A stretch of DNA of 64,000 nt from Halichondria panicea. Lineage: Eukaryota; Porifera; Demospongiae; Suberitida; Halichondriidae. Location: positions 3,714,682-3,778,681 of the forward strand of contig NC_087384.1 of assembly GCF_963675165.1 (NCBI RefSeq), read 5' to 3'. Position numbers and translations under genes: made by a program. This document shows, one piece after another, positions 1 to 10,661 of the stretch; within the stretch, counting starts at the first letter, position 1, and every line of letters starts with the position of its first letter. The notes under the pieces were generated by a model that saw only the letters and a program-made list of their open reading frames with translations, was not told the DNA's origin and searched no databases.

Positions 1-1213
1 CTGTACGTTGGTGGCAGTATCCCATTTAATGGTGAGCTCATTGTCTGTGATACTCCAACCGTGATACTCCAACCGTAGTTTTCTAATGTCATAATGGGTT
101 GATCAGATTGTTGCCACATGTGTAGAACCCAACACGATCGCTTCCAATGAAGCAAAAGTGCATTATCAGATGGTATCAGCCAATCTCTGACTTTTATGCT
201 GTTTCCAAAGTAGCTTGCGGTTGTATTCATAAAATCTGTGTTTGGTCTGTAAACCAACGTGCTATACTTGCGTGTTGTGCACTTGTATGTAATATGATGT
301 TTTAAGTTAACTGTTAAGTGGCTAAGGATCCATCTTGATGTAATAGATTGCTTTGTCGTTGTTAGGTCAGCCGAGTGTTTAGTTGAGTATTTGTGCACAT
401 AACTCATTAACACATCTTTGATTGTAGGCAATAATATCACATTGTTTTCTAAAAGCAGTTTTGCTACCTCAACTGCTGTAGCATTCATTGCCTTGTCTGC
501 TACATCTTTCTCAGAGCCCACTGTATAACTGGAGAGTTGTTTTGAGAGGTCGTTGATGAGCTGCTCGAGGTCTGCATCTGTACTCTGGCATTTATTACTT
601 TAGAGAATAATCAGGTGAGACTTGTAACATGTGTGGCAAACTTTGTCGCTTCAAGTATATGGCCATCAAAATCTGTGTGTTTTCTTAGGTACTCCTCTAT
701 CTTTCTAGGATTTGAGCATTTTCTGTGGTTAGTGACTCTCAGTGTGGTTCCACAAGTAGTACAATATACTTGCTTTGATGGCTGCACTAAATCGTACACT
801 ATGTGGTAGTGTCGTTTGCATAGTGGGATTGGTATTTGTAGTTCAGCAACTTCCAATTTAGCGCGTCGAAGTGCATCTTCTATGAGATCTTTGGGTTTAC
901 CGAGTGACGCTAGCATAGCATCTTTTTTTGTTAGGTTTGTCCCATCGTGGTGCGTATGTATCATCCCCTAAACAGCGTGTTATATCTTTTCTACAGTTAT
1001 ATCTTTTCTACATTTAGGACAAACCTGGCGAGTGAAATCAATCTTCAAGGAGGCTGCAATGGTACGTGCTGGCTCACTTTGCCAGTTGCTTGGACTACTC
1101 ATATTCCCACTGACGCCATGGCACAACTCACATACTCCGTTGTCTGCAACACTGTCACTGACTTCCCCAAAAGAAAGCTGCCTTCTAGTTTTTCGAGCCA
1201 CTCCCCTAGACAC
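1..1213 (-). pseudogene. Broken gene for a Cys-rich zinc-binding protein, family not named; 3' part beyond the left edge
   Basis: Reading leftward, the translation shows paired-cysteine zinc-binding motifs (VCELCHG, VCPKCRKDI, YCTTCGTTLR, KVCHTCYKSHL) and then a helical region running off the left edge. The frame is broken at least four times. A 17-bp tandem duplication (979-995/996-1012) lies just after the CPKCRKDI motif. A one-base shift falls near 655, an in-frame TAA sits at 600-602, and a 14-bp tandem duplication at 47-74 follows the ENYGWSI motif. Reading across each break in another frame gives sensible sequence, so these are recent lesions or assembly errors in an otherwise well-kept gene. 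I recall similar Cys-rich proteins as multi-copy families in invertebrate genomes, but I cannot name this one. Function unknown. Confidence 0.55.
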
Positions 1214-1778
1214 TATTTTACAACTGTTTGTATTAATTTTTTATATCATTATTGTGTGACACAACAAACCTGGAATGTCTACGTCTATGATGTGTCCATA
1301 GTCTGTGTGGTGCACTCCATCTTGTGGGACTCCATGTGGTTTGACATGGAAATTGTGGTCAAGTTTTGCAAGCTCATAATTTTTGCTTCAAAGCTGGGTA
1401 CAAGCAAAATGTTTTTGCAAAGTAATGCTCAAAGCTTACAAATTTTGTTGATACCCATCACGTAGCTTCACTTTGTTAGCAAAATTTTTTGTCACTTGTT
1501 CTAGAGGAGTACTATCATATGACATAGAGTGCTATTTGAGCTTGTGGAGCCAAACTTATAAAAGCTTAACAACTATTCTCGTGTATGCATGTAGACTAGG
1601 AACAGTTCTACGTGCCTGAGCTCGTTCGTGAGTGTATGTACAATACTTCGTGGAATATAAGTGTGTGAATATTTAATTACTTGTAGTATTAGCTTCATTT
1701 TGATAGCGGAAGTTGAACTTCCGTTGCAAATAAATTTGTGTACTTATATAGTACTTCCGGAATCTTGGCGGAACAACT
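1214..1778. other. Non-coding stretch, no gene seen
   Basis: AT-rich sequence between the zinc-binding pseudogene and the CA tract. An ORF on the + strand here has no recognisable motif and overlaps the pseudogene antisense. Nothing supported. Confidence 0.5.
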
Positions 1779-3228
1779 GCATACACACACACACACACAC
1801 TCACACAAACACACACACACACCACACACGCGCACTCACACAGGTGGCACAAACACACACAGGACACACACACACACACAGGACACACACACACACAGGG
1901 GCACACACACAAGCACACACACACACACACACTCACACACATGCACACGTACACATAGGGGGCACACACACACACACACAGGGGCGCACACACACACACA
2001 CCACACACACACACGTACACATAGGGGGCACACACACACACACGCACACACACCACATGGGCACTCACACACCCACACCCACACACCCACACACACACAC
2101 ATGCATACGCACACACACACACACACACACACTCACAAACGCACACGCACACACACAGAGGGGCGCACACACACACACACACACGCATGCACTCACGCAC
2201 TCACACTCACACACACGCACACACACATGCACTCACACACAAACACGCACACACACACGAACATGCACACACACACACACACACCACACTCACACACACA
2301 CACGAAGGGCACAAACACACACACACACACATACGCACATACAGGGGGCACACAGGACACACACACACACAAGCACATGCACACACACACACACACGCAC
2401 ACACAGGGGGAAAACACACACCCACACACGCACACAAACACACACACACACATGCACACACGGTGGCACAAACACACACACGCACACACACACACAAGCA
2501 CACTCACACACACACACACACACACGCACACACACACTCACACACACACACACCCACACACAGGGGCACTCACACCCACACACACACACTCACAAACACG
2601 CAAACGCACACACACACAAGCACGCACACACAGGGGGCACACACGCACACAAACACACACACACACACACATACGCACATACAGGGGGCACACAGGACAC
2701 ACACACACAAACACACACACACAAACACACACACACACACACACAAGCACACACACACAAGCACATGCACACACACACACACGCACACACAGGGGGAAAA
2801 CACACACACCCACACACGCACACAAACACACACACACACACACATGCACACACGGTGGCACAAACACACACACGCACACACACACAGGGGCACACACACA
2901 AGCACACTCACACACACACACGCACACACACACTCACACACGCCACATACCCACACACAGGGGGCACTCACACACCCACACACACACACTCATGCACACG
3001 CACACGCACACATACACACACACACATGCACACACGCACACACGGTGGCACAAACACACACACGCACACACACACAGGGGCACACACACACAAGCATACA
3101 CACACACACACACACATGCACACACACATACGCCACACACCCACACACAGGGGGCACCCACACACACACACACACTCACAAACACGCACAGGCGCACACA
3201 CACACACACACGCACACACACACATCAC
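1779..3228. repeat. 1.45-kb CA-based composite satellite with higher-order structure
   Basis: Nearly pure (CA)n punctuated by recurring interruptions: GGTGGCACAAAC (near 1843, 2461, 2854 and 3042), AGGGGGCACAC and AGGGGGAAAACACAC. The block beginning ATACGCACATACAGGGGGCA occurs at 2331 and again at 2671, followed by the same order of interruptions, so a unit of roughly 340-390 bp is duplicated on top of the dinucleotide repeat. The long Thr-His and Cys-Val reading frames through this tract are by-products of the repeat, not genes. Confidence 0.95.
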
Positions 3229-4283
3229 ATAATAGATTAATAATTAACAAGAAAATTCTTAAATAAGTCTCTCAATTCTGTTCACGACTTATATCACTAC
3301 CCACCTACCCACTCACTAACCTACTGTATACGTATTACATACCTATACTTCTTCACTTAATATACATGTATTCACGTATTATTCAATAATTAATTACATA
3401 CCTATACTTAACTATATAATCATTCTCATGTACTAAATACCCAACCATACTAACTAGAATCCAGGCAAAGGCCTTCCAGATACCTTCCAGATAGTTCACC
3501 AGAAGGCAAAGACGTACAGGACAGCGAAAAATAATATGTACAGAACTCTCCCCATACCTAAACTCCCGAAACTAGTGGGAGAAAGCAGTAAAGAAAACGA
3601 CGAGTTCATAGCTACATATGAAAAAATGTTTTTCGAGCACCTAGCAAAAGTCACCACGCTTAACACTTGCAGAACTGAGAAATACATTGCATCCCTCAAC
3701 AACAGCCAAACTCCACCAAGCCCCAGACCAGAACTAGCCAACAAAAAAAAGAAAAACTTCCCCGAAAAAAACCTCCCCGAAAACGCAAACCACGGAAAAT
3801 CAGTCTTTTTTAGTCTTAGGCCCCCAAACCAACACAGCAACTTAAGTTCAATCAACCTCACAACGACCTCGCTCTACTGACTCTCCTCCCTACGACACAA
3901 CATTTACAGCAATTCGACAAATTTGCAGTTACATGCAACAAGAAAACCACACGTAAAAAAAGTTATCCACAACAAACAAGACTCCATGAACACACAAACC
4001 ATACAGACCGATGCACTTCCTCCCATTCACCCAGATACACTCGGGGGAACTAATTCTTAGAATCCTATATAGATACGGCCTCACTATTCCACCCAACAAA
4101 ACAGAACCTACCGAAACACCAAAGATTGGCATTAAAACAAGCCAGACCAGATCAGAGATTACCATAAAACCAGCGGATAAGAACCTAGGTTTAGACCAAC
4201 CACTACTGTGCCACCCACCTAGCCACCTATCGACAAACAAAATCCTTCCTAGCTGCTACAAAAAGAACTTCAAAAAACTCTGA

Positions 4284-4938
4284 GTGACTATAAGAAACTT
4301 TACAAATTCCTCTCACCAGACCCATAAATTCCAAGATTCTACACAAGAGGTACGAGTTCCTACCTCCATATGCACCGCCCTCCTCAGAACTCTACAAAAT
4401 TTTCCAATCCCAGATAACGCCATTTTGGTTAGTCGAAAGTTTATATCCTTCCATCCCGCAAGACGAATGCCTAACCATAAATATCAAGAAATGTTTACCA
4501 AAAACGAAGCCTTCTCACACAATCCACCGTCGATTCGTACAAAGCAACCCCTTCTCATGAAGAGATACATTGACTGAAGAGATACATTGATGACATTTTC
4601 TTAATCTGGCAACACTCTCAAGAAGATCTCCTAAAATTCCTCCCATCCATCTCTACGCTACACCTGGAACTTCTTGTCATCATCAACAGATCTTCAAAGG
4701 CCCCACATTCCCAAATAACAGGCCTCCTTGACACCAAAACCTGCCAAAAATCTCTCCTCTCCTGCCACCCCCTCATAAAAGGAGAATATATAAGAACAAA
4801 CTCCTCAAACGGACAACTTCTCAAACAAAGGCTGCTGAAACGCCAATTTCCCCACCAACTTATAGAAAGGTCCATCCGCCTAGTAAAATACACTGACCGT
4901 CAAAAATATCTTAAAGACCAACACAGTCAATATCTCTA
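4284..4938 (+). pseudogene. Penelope-like reverse transcriptase fragment
   Basis: The frame at 4284-4577 ends at a stop immediately after KRYID. The stop is created by a near-perfect 17-bp tandem duplication (4558-4574 and 4575-4591, 16 of 17 identical) that lands exactly on the catalytic YxDD motif. The second repeat copy reads on as YIDDIFLIW and stays open for about 115 codons to the stop near 4936. Catalytic aspartates are therefore present but separated from the upstream palm by the duplication. The region before it also looks internally deleted relative to the usual family layout. Confidence 0.65.
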
Positions 4939-5090
4939 AGCCCACTTCTCTTACCTCAAAGCCATCGTAGATTCATTGCCTTGAGACACAAAACCATCGG
5001 CCAGGAGCTCACTCATCATGACCATCAAAAACGGCACCTCAGACTCCACCAATCAGCCGGAAAGCTTGCCCACAACCTTGTAACAACCCA

Positions 5091-5435
5091 AGATGCAGCC
5101 CTGAAAACTACTTCCGCAGTACTTCCACTGGAAGAACCTACCCTATTCGCCACCCATTTTCATGTGTTTCCAGAAATATCATCTATCTGATCACATGCAT
5201 CAAGTGCAAAAAACAATATGTCGGATACACTACTACTCAACTAAACCAAAGGATGTGCCGACACCGATCCAACATCAATAATAATCGAACCATCTACATC
5301 TGCGTTCACTTTAACTTCCCAGACCATAACATAAGAAACTTATCTGTACAAGCCATCGACACCGATTCAGACACGACTGAATTAAAACTACAAACTTATA
5401 CACCAAAGGGTCTGAACGCCAGCTCAATTATAACA
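5091..5435 (+). pseudogene. GIY-YIG endonuclease domain of the Penelope-like element
   Basis: Open frame with a Cys-rich lead-in (PCNNPRCSPENYF, then an RHPFSC segment), the GIY-YIG-like core IIYLITCIKC...QYVGYTT, a conserved arginine in QRMCRHRS, and HFNFPDH. The Cys lead-in and CxxC-containing core match the endonuclease of Penelope-type elements, where it nicks DNA during target-primed insertion. The frame continues to a stop near 5730 through sequence that no longer looks like the domain and includes the hairpin at 5509-5546. Confidence 0.7.
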
Positions 5436-5508
5436 CATATTGTATTAATAATTATATATGTCACTCATGCAGTCATTACTTTGTCATGCGACCATAGGCT
5501 AATTAAAA

Positions 5509-5546
5509 AGAGACGGGTCCCCCACAAGGGTGGGGGACCCGTCTCT
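5509..5546. repeat. Perfect GC-rich hairpin (16-bp arms, 6-nt loop)
   Basis: Arms AGAGACGGGTCCCCCA and TGGGGGACCCGTCTCT are exact reverse complements around loop CAAGGG. It lies just downstream of the GIY-YIG coding part and before a short CA run, so it may be a 3' structure of the Penelope-like element or a separate foldback. Role unknown. Confidence 0.9.
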
Positions 5547-5639
5547 GGAATCCCCTACCCTCGTGGGGGTTTCACACACACACATACACACACACACACA
5601 CACACTACTATCAATTTGGCACTTCAAAATAAGTTAAGT

Positions 5640-6100
5640 AGTATGTTCACCTGTGCTGCCTGTAAGATAAAGATGTCTGATAAACACCCCCAAAGGTTAC
5701 AATTTTTTGCTGTAACATTGGGCACCATGTGACCTTCTCGTTGAGCATGTTGTCTTGTGCTTGCATGTGCAACACTCTAAAAGCTCCACCCACCCACCAC
5801 TGCAGGTAGAGAGGTCAGTACCGAGTGATTCTCCCAGTACGTCCAGTACGTCCATTCTGTGAGTGTACTATTTGTATTTGTCAGCAGCTTCCAATAATGA
5901 ACAGGTATCTAGCTAACAATCTAGGTATACATGTACTTCTAGCACAGCCTTGTAAGATCTCAGCATATAATGGTGACATAGCCAAACCCACGTTACATCT
6001 AGATTAAAAATGTAAGGTCATAATAAAAAGAGTGTGCAGACAACACCAACAACACCAACAGTGTGTGAAGAAATATGAATTTACAACAATTAGTTACAAC
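5640..6100. other. Non-coding stretch, no gene seen
   Basis: AT-rich sequence with no convincing frame, splice structure or terminal repeat. Confidence 0.5.
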
Positions 6101-6101
6101 A

Positions 6102-6876
6102 TTAATTCACATAAGTGTTTTGCTGTGTAAAACGAATGCTCAAAATTTGTACTGCTTGCATTAATTTCTTGTAAGTTGCTTGTATAGTCTGTGATACTTT
6201 GTGTGGTGATTCTCTAACAGATTGTCTTAGCAGATCAAGTTCGCTAACCAGTGCGCTTTCCCCCAATGCTCGGAAAACTGCAGTGGCAAACTTAGTTCTG
6301 TAAGTAGGTGTTGCTTCCTCTGCCTCTGAGTGCATCTCTTCCTGTAAGCACACTTCAGTACAGTCAGTGCTTAGCGCATCTTCTGTTTCTGGCTCTTCCC
6401 CGTCACTATCACTTCTGTTCTCTGTTGGTGTGTAGTCAGCATGGGTGATCGTTAGCCTTTCCACATAATCTTCGTACATGCATAGCTCTATTTTGTTATC
6501 ACACATATGTCTCTCCAAGCTCTCTCTGAGGTGAGTCTGGTATTTCGAAAATGTGTCAGCACTGGTCCTTCTTCTCTGCAGTTGGGATGTGAGCTACCAT
6601 CGTGGAACTCGTACCCATCAGCTGTAAGGTGCCACCACACTCCAGGTGAAATCCTTTGAAGATGGAGCTGCCAACTGCTTGCTCTCGAGGTAAGGAATTC
6701 GTGTGATATCTTCGTGTTTTCTGTCTGTCCTTGCAACTCGTTAGCTGCTTTGGATATCTTACTACACATTTGGTGATAGGATGTGCTTTTTGTTGTTGTT
6801 TTGCTTGTAGTCTAAGTAATATGTTTGGTACTATAGTGTTGGGTTGTCGAGTAGCTCTGCTCTTTAGCCTGTCCAA
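6102..6876 (-). pseudogene. Unrecognised protein fragment with a WHLTADGYEFHDG motif, frame-broken
   Basis: Two overlapping - strand frames join into one plausible protein. The upstream frame (6769-6488) carries WWHLTADGYEFHDGSSHPNC and VLTHFRNTRLTSE, which looks like a small folded domain. The downstream frame (6518-6102) has an acidic segment (SDSDGEEPETED) followed by a helical tail. The step between them is one base near 6510, so this is a frameshift or a missed intron. I do not recognise the family. The frame at 6876-6556 overlaps and may represent another piece. No start or promoter is evident. Confidence 0.35.
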
Positions 6877-7074
6877 AGAGTCTCTCCTCGTGTTCGGTGT
6901 TTGTTGCCTTCGTGCAGGTATGTGCCAAACATTTTCTTGTGTGAGATAGTTTGGGGTGAGAATAGTAACTCCTTACACAGTTCAAAGTGCAGCGTGTTAG
7001 AATGAGTTGAGGTGAGCGTTTATTTTCGTCGCTGTACATTATTTCAGACATTTCTACTATTGTTTCTATCAATT

Positions 7075-7865
7075 TCAGAGGTGGTGCAATTTCAGAGGTG
7101 GTGTCGCCCTACTTTGTAGTAGAGCTAGTATGTGGATCACTGCTAGTCTGTAATCTCCTCCTCTTTTCGTTTCTTTGCTGTTTAGGTCACAATCAATGAT
7201 TGCTTGGACGATAGCGGTTCTTCCATTATTGTGGGTAGCTCGTGTAGTACATTGCTTAGGTGGCCTTTGAGATGGCTCACATTCCAAAATCTGGTAGTGT
7301 TGTAGATTTAAATTCTCTAGGGGCTCTGTGGGGTTTGTAAGCAATAGAGATGGTACTCGCTGTACTCCCTTTAAGTGGTCCTTTAAATGTTTAGTGAGCG
7401 CCTTTTTTATTGCGCCTTTTTTATTGTACCTGTACTGTTATTGTACCTGTACTGTTCCATTGTCTGGTCTGTCGAATTTCCTGGGTTTTCAGTGCGCTTT
7501 ATGTGGCTAGGTTTTTTGCCTCCTAGAGTGTTAAAAATTAGCATTATAATTTATAATTATACATACAACAATTATACATACAACAGACTAATTGGTAATT
7601 AACAATTAACAATTACATAATACTTATGACCATAGCTAGACATATTTGCTGACTCGACAATAATCATTAATGTAGTGTGTAAGGCGTGCTGGTTATGACA
7701 AGTATAGACTTTTAAAGATTAAGTGAGTTACACGGACTGAGACAGTTACTTGTGGTTTGTTATGTACTGTGTAGAAATAGGTATTGCCTCGGTTAAACCT
7801 TTGTTTTAAACATAACCTTGAATGACATAACCTTGAATGACCAGTTTTTGCAAATCCTGTATCGT
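7075..7865. other. Stretch with short frames only
   Basis: Several short - strand frames (7344-7075, 7902-7693) have no motif. A 15-bp tandem duplication (7811-7825/7826-7840) lies in the second. Possibly remnants of the same gene as the neighbouring fragments; nothing firmer can be said. Confidence 0.3.
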
Positions 7866-8135
7866 CTAGCAGTACAGCAATGCAGTTGGTAGTGGCGACC
7901 AACCTCGCGCTGCGGGCTTATCTCCTGTGAAAAACATTAGTTTGTCTGATGTCGTTTGGAGAGGTTCACTGATTTCCTTCAATTGCTTGTCTTCATTGGT
8001 CACCTCTCTCATGGCTGCCCGTGCGAAGCCGCAAAATATGATATGGCATGAACTGAGATCATCTTCGATCTTCTCAAGTTGTAGCTGTGTATAATAATTA
8101 TTAACCTCACCTCTGTCACTGTTAAGTGATGTCAC
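7866..8135 (-). pseudogene. Unrecognised ORF fragment with a FFTGDKPAAR motif
   Basis: An 89-codon - strand frame: Gln/Glu-rich helical start, a hydrophobic CHIIFCGFA segment, then FFTGDKPAAR near the C-terminus, after which the frame runs into unrelated residues. The GDKPAAR string recalls a multi-copy invertebrate protein family I have seen but cannot name, so this may be a transposon-associated gene cut off after its motif. Low confidence. Confidence 0.25.
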
Positions 8136-8851
8136 TGGAAGAAAAAAGTGACATTAGTTGCTTATTAAATCAGTATAATTCTGAATCCGTCAACGCTCGA
8201 CCAACGCTCGACCCTATTTTTCCATTGCTCCTTCTTACTTATCTCCTGCTCTCACTCGTCCAAATACATCATGATTAACTTCTGGCTGTGAATGTATATG
8301 TTGCCTAACCACCTGATGCTGACAATGTAAGCATACCCTGTGCCCTGCTTTCTTTCCTCTTCCATTGAGACATTAGTGGGCACTAAGAAAACGACAATGT
8401 ATACGGGTCCCCTCGTTGTTACAAGTTACAAGTTGCCTATACACAAGTTGCCTATACAGTCATGCATGTATGGAGCAAACGGTTTAGTTGGGCAGCCAGC
8501 TGTATGACGTGAGCCATATATGATCTCTAGTCAACTTGTGACAAAGCCGTGAGTCAACTTGTCATATAGTCAACTTGCCTGACGTGTTTCTGTCAGGTCA
8601 ATTGACTTCTTTTCTAGACGTAATAATTATATAATAATTACGTGTTTCTGAACGGTTGGGGTTGACACATATGTAGGGCAGGTTCGGTAAAACCGCGTTA
8701 GAGAGGTCACTGGTATGTCTTGACCACTTCCCAAACTATGGGAAAGATTTTCTCGCCTGCATCATATGCATACAAAAAATGCATACAAAAATGAATATAT
8801 AATTACAGTCTTACAATAATAGTATACAACTCACCTCCGTATACAACTCAC
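8136..8851. other. Intronic or intergenic AT-rich stretch rich in short tandem duplications
   Basis: No gene seen. Contains an 11-bp tandem duplication near 8206, a 15-bp one (8428-8442/8443-8457) and a 13-bp one near 8767. The missing downstream kinase exons are not found here. Confidence 0.5.
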
Positions 8852-8983
8852 CTCCGGCCATTAGTCTCATGACCAACCACAGCTCGGCCTTGACAACAAA
8901 GGAGGTGTAGTACTGGATGACATTGGGGTGATTGCACGCGCTCATCAGAGTAATCTCCCTCTGCAAGTAATCTCCCTCTGCAA
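8822..8983. repeat. Paired 17-bp tandem duplications flanking a kinase exon
   Basis: 8822-8838/8839-8855 duplicates the donor side of the exon (both copies contain GGAG|GTGAG on the - strand). 8950-8966/8967-8983 duplicates the acceptor side (both contain TTGCAG|AGG). Both are exact 17-mers. Each gives a second candidate splice site whose use would shift the frame. Confidence 0.9.
8852..8960 (-). CDS. SPAK/OSR1-like Ser/Thr kinase, exon for the helix-C to hinge part of the N-lobe
   Basis: The exon encodes [18 protein letters not shown] and then [19 protein letters not shown], matching the N-lobe of STE20-group kinases of the SPAK/OSR1 (Frayed) type, which phosphorylate cation-chloride cotransporters downstream of WNK kinases. 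The conserved Glu of helix C is in REI and the hinge is LWLVMRL. The acceptor TTGCAG precedes AGG. The upstream exon at 10108-10220 ends in phase 0, which fits. The nearest downstream exons (HRD and DFG motifs) are not visible between here and 5 kb, so the gene may have long introns, or this may be a two-exon fragment. Both exon edges carry 17-bp duplications. Confidence 0.6.
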
Positions 8984-9200
8984 GGGACAGAAACGGATCA
9001 ATGTACTGTATGTAGGGATGTGCCCACACTTAGCCAAAATAACCACCACTAGACGAACAAAAAACATCCCTGAGGGCTGGCTACATGTTAGACTAAGTGT
9101 GCATGTACTTTAATTTTACTACATAGAAAAGAGTCAAGTTGTGTGTTGAATTGAGATTGAGAATAATAGCCACCACTTGGAAAATTCTGGGCACATCACA

Positions 9201-10017
9201 CAGGGGCGGATCCAGGATTTAGGGAAGGGGGGGTTCTTACTTCTTGGCCGCGCGCCGAAATTTTTGGCTGACCACGCCCCCTTTTACATGCCACGCCCAT
9301 TAATTAACCAACAAAACAAACATAAATTATATAATATCTGAAAGAACACAAGGCAAAGCCATTCTCATGCTCTGGGATAGTGATTGCACTTTCTTCTCTT
9401 TCAGGAGAGCACCAATGTCCATTGGCTGATCCTCAGCGGAAGATCTCGTTGCTTGCTTCGATGAACACGGAGGGGTGATGGAGGTGGCTGGTGGTTCCAG
9501 TGGAGAGATAGTTGTGACTGGAGGAGAGATGGTTGTGACTGGAGGAGAGATGGTTGTGACTGGAGGAGAGACGGTGGCTGGAGGAGAAACGGTGGTGGCT
9601 GGTGGTTCTCTTGAAGAGGAGAGTGGCTGTAGACTTGACGCATCATCTAGATTATTATATTAATTATTATAGCAATTATAATTAATCTATACAGTGTCTA
9701 TCATTCAGTATGCAGTGCCATGAACTCTCCCTTACCTGAAACTTTACTCTTCTTAAACCAGGAGTCAATGGAGGGTTGCAATCTAGACCTTTTGTTAGGA
9801 TTCATGGCCAGGCTCAATTATCACTGCGAGTCAATATAGCCAGCCCCACCCTCATATTATGCAGAGAGTACCAGCCCCACCCTCACATTATGCAGAGAGA
9901 ACTTTGTACCCTATTGTCATGACAGTAAGCTAGCTGGCTAGCTAGCCAGGTGTAGTATCAACTTAGTGGAAGGGTAGTTCGTTCGAACCCAACGAACTAC
10001 CTCTGGATCCGCCCCTG
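9201..10017. mobile_element. Non-autonomous hAT-like element, 817 bp, inserted in the kinase intron
   Basis: Terminal inverted repeats begin CAGGGGCGGATCCAG at both ends and are flanked by TCACA on each side (9196-9200 and 10018-10022), consistent with a worn target duplication. The interior keeps two N-terminal coding exons on the - strand but has no catalytic domain, so it needs a transposase in trans. It lies between the two kinase exons. Confidence 0.8.
9333..9805 (-). pseudogene. Truncated hAT-type transposase N-terminus (two exons)
   Basis: Exon 1 (9736-9805) starts at an ATG and encodes a basic leader ending SIDSWFKKSKVS before a GTAAGG donor. Exon 2 begins at 9646 after a TAATCTAG acceptor and joins in phase 1. 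It encodes a Ser/Pro/Thr-rich stretch with five SPP-type repeats (for example TTISPPV), then PMDIGALLKEKK, and stops near 9333. Leaders ending in a DSWFKK-type motif are common at the start of hAT transposases. The dimerisation and catalytic regions are deleted. Confidence 0.5.
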
Positions 10018-10107
10018 TCACAGTATGTACATTATCATGCAGCTCCTCTATGCTAAGCTTGTAGAAAGTGAGCTATAGGAATTATTTAATAATAGTAGCG
10101 CTGTTAC

Positions 10108-10220
10108 CTGTATTTCTTCAATGGAGGTGTCGCATCTCTCCAGGTCTAGCCTTTTTATTGCTACCTTTACGTTGAATTTATTACAGTTGGCCACTTGCAC
10201 CACCGAGGTAGCTCCACTGC
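10108..10220 (-). CDS. SPAK/OSR1-like kinase, glycine-loop exon
   Basis: A 113-nt exon between a CCTCTGCAG acceptor and a CAG|GTAAC donor. It encodes GSGATSVVQVANCNKFNVKV followed by AIKRLDLERCDTSIEEIQ: the glycine-rich loop GSGATSVV, the ATP-anchoring lysine in VAIKR, and the DLERC-TSIEE segment typical of SPAK/OSR1. It joins in phase 0 to the exon at 8852-8960. The exon supplying the residues before the loop is not seen within about 1 kb upstream. Confidence 0.65.
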
Positions 10221-10517
10221 CTGCAGAGGTAGGGAGGGGCAATTGACACTGCATGCATACACAACATACGTAGCAAGGATTGTTTGATTTCCAAACATTA
10301 AAATGAAGATGGTGCAATTCTGCAAGCCATACAAAGCTGCTTGTGAAGGGTTACAGTACCTGTACATGTATAAGACCTTGCAGAGTGTACTGTTGTAGCT
10401 GTTAAGTACGATTGTCATTTCCAAATACTTCTTTTAGATACATTTGCTCAATGCCCTTTACTATTGTGATATCAATAACCATAGACTATTCTCTTAGGGA
10501 CAAAAATACTATCTCAA

Positions 10518-10661
10518 TCAATAGAGTATAAATGCCTGTCTCTTTAATAATGCATGTGTACCAGAAAGGGATGTACTGAAGTAGTGAGCCACAGGAATCG
10601 TTAGGAATACAAATGCCATTGACATGAACACTAGGCCGTTCTTGATCTTCATCTCGTCCAT
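10518..10661 (-). CDS. Small single-pass membrane ORF or exon (47 codons)
   Basis: ATG at 10661 opens a 48-codon frame (stop included) encoding MDEMKIKNG, a strongly hydrophobic segment (LVFMSMAFVFLTIPVAHYF) and a short polar tail. A GTACAC donor-like site after TSLSG would make it a first exon instead. The helix ending in P-x3-YF recalls the first membrane segment of the V-ATPase assembly factor VMA21, but this rests on one helix and is weak. No promoter or downstream exon was found. Confidence 0.3.
   Translation of the reverse strand: MDEMKIKNGLVFMSMAFVFLTIPVAHYFSTSLSGTHALLKRQAFILY

Larger units (their letters stand above)
3460..5450 (+). mobile_element. Degraded Penelope-like retroelement (reverse transcriptase + GIY-YIG endonuclease)
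   Basis: A + strand retroelement in several broken frames. The conserved IKPADKNLGL motif lies near 4160-4190. A YIDDIF reverse-transcriptase active-site motif lies near 4579-4597, followed by a thumb-like region ending at a stop near 4938. A GIY-YIG module sits at 5091-5435 (NIIYLITCIKC...YVGYTT, then a conserved MCRHRS and HFNFPDH). This RT plus C-terminal GIY-YIG layout is characteristic of Penelope-like elements. The ORF at 3536-3880 is probably the 5' part but has no clear motif. Stops, frameshifts and internal deletions mean it is inactive. Exact ends are not defined. Confidence 0.8.

Noticed and set aside
947..1465. 172-codon + strand ORF
   Set aside because: Antisense to the zinc-binding pseudogene for much of its length, with no recognisable motif.
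1661..3266. Long Thr-His and Cys-Val ORFs on both strands
   Set aside because: They are translations of the CA/GT repeat in all frames; no codon bias, start context or domain.
10518..10661. Naming the small ORF VMA21
   Set aside because: Similarity rests on one membrane helix only; left unnamed.
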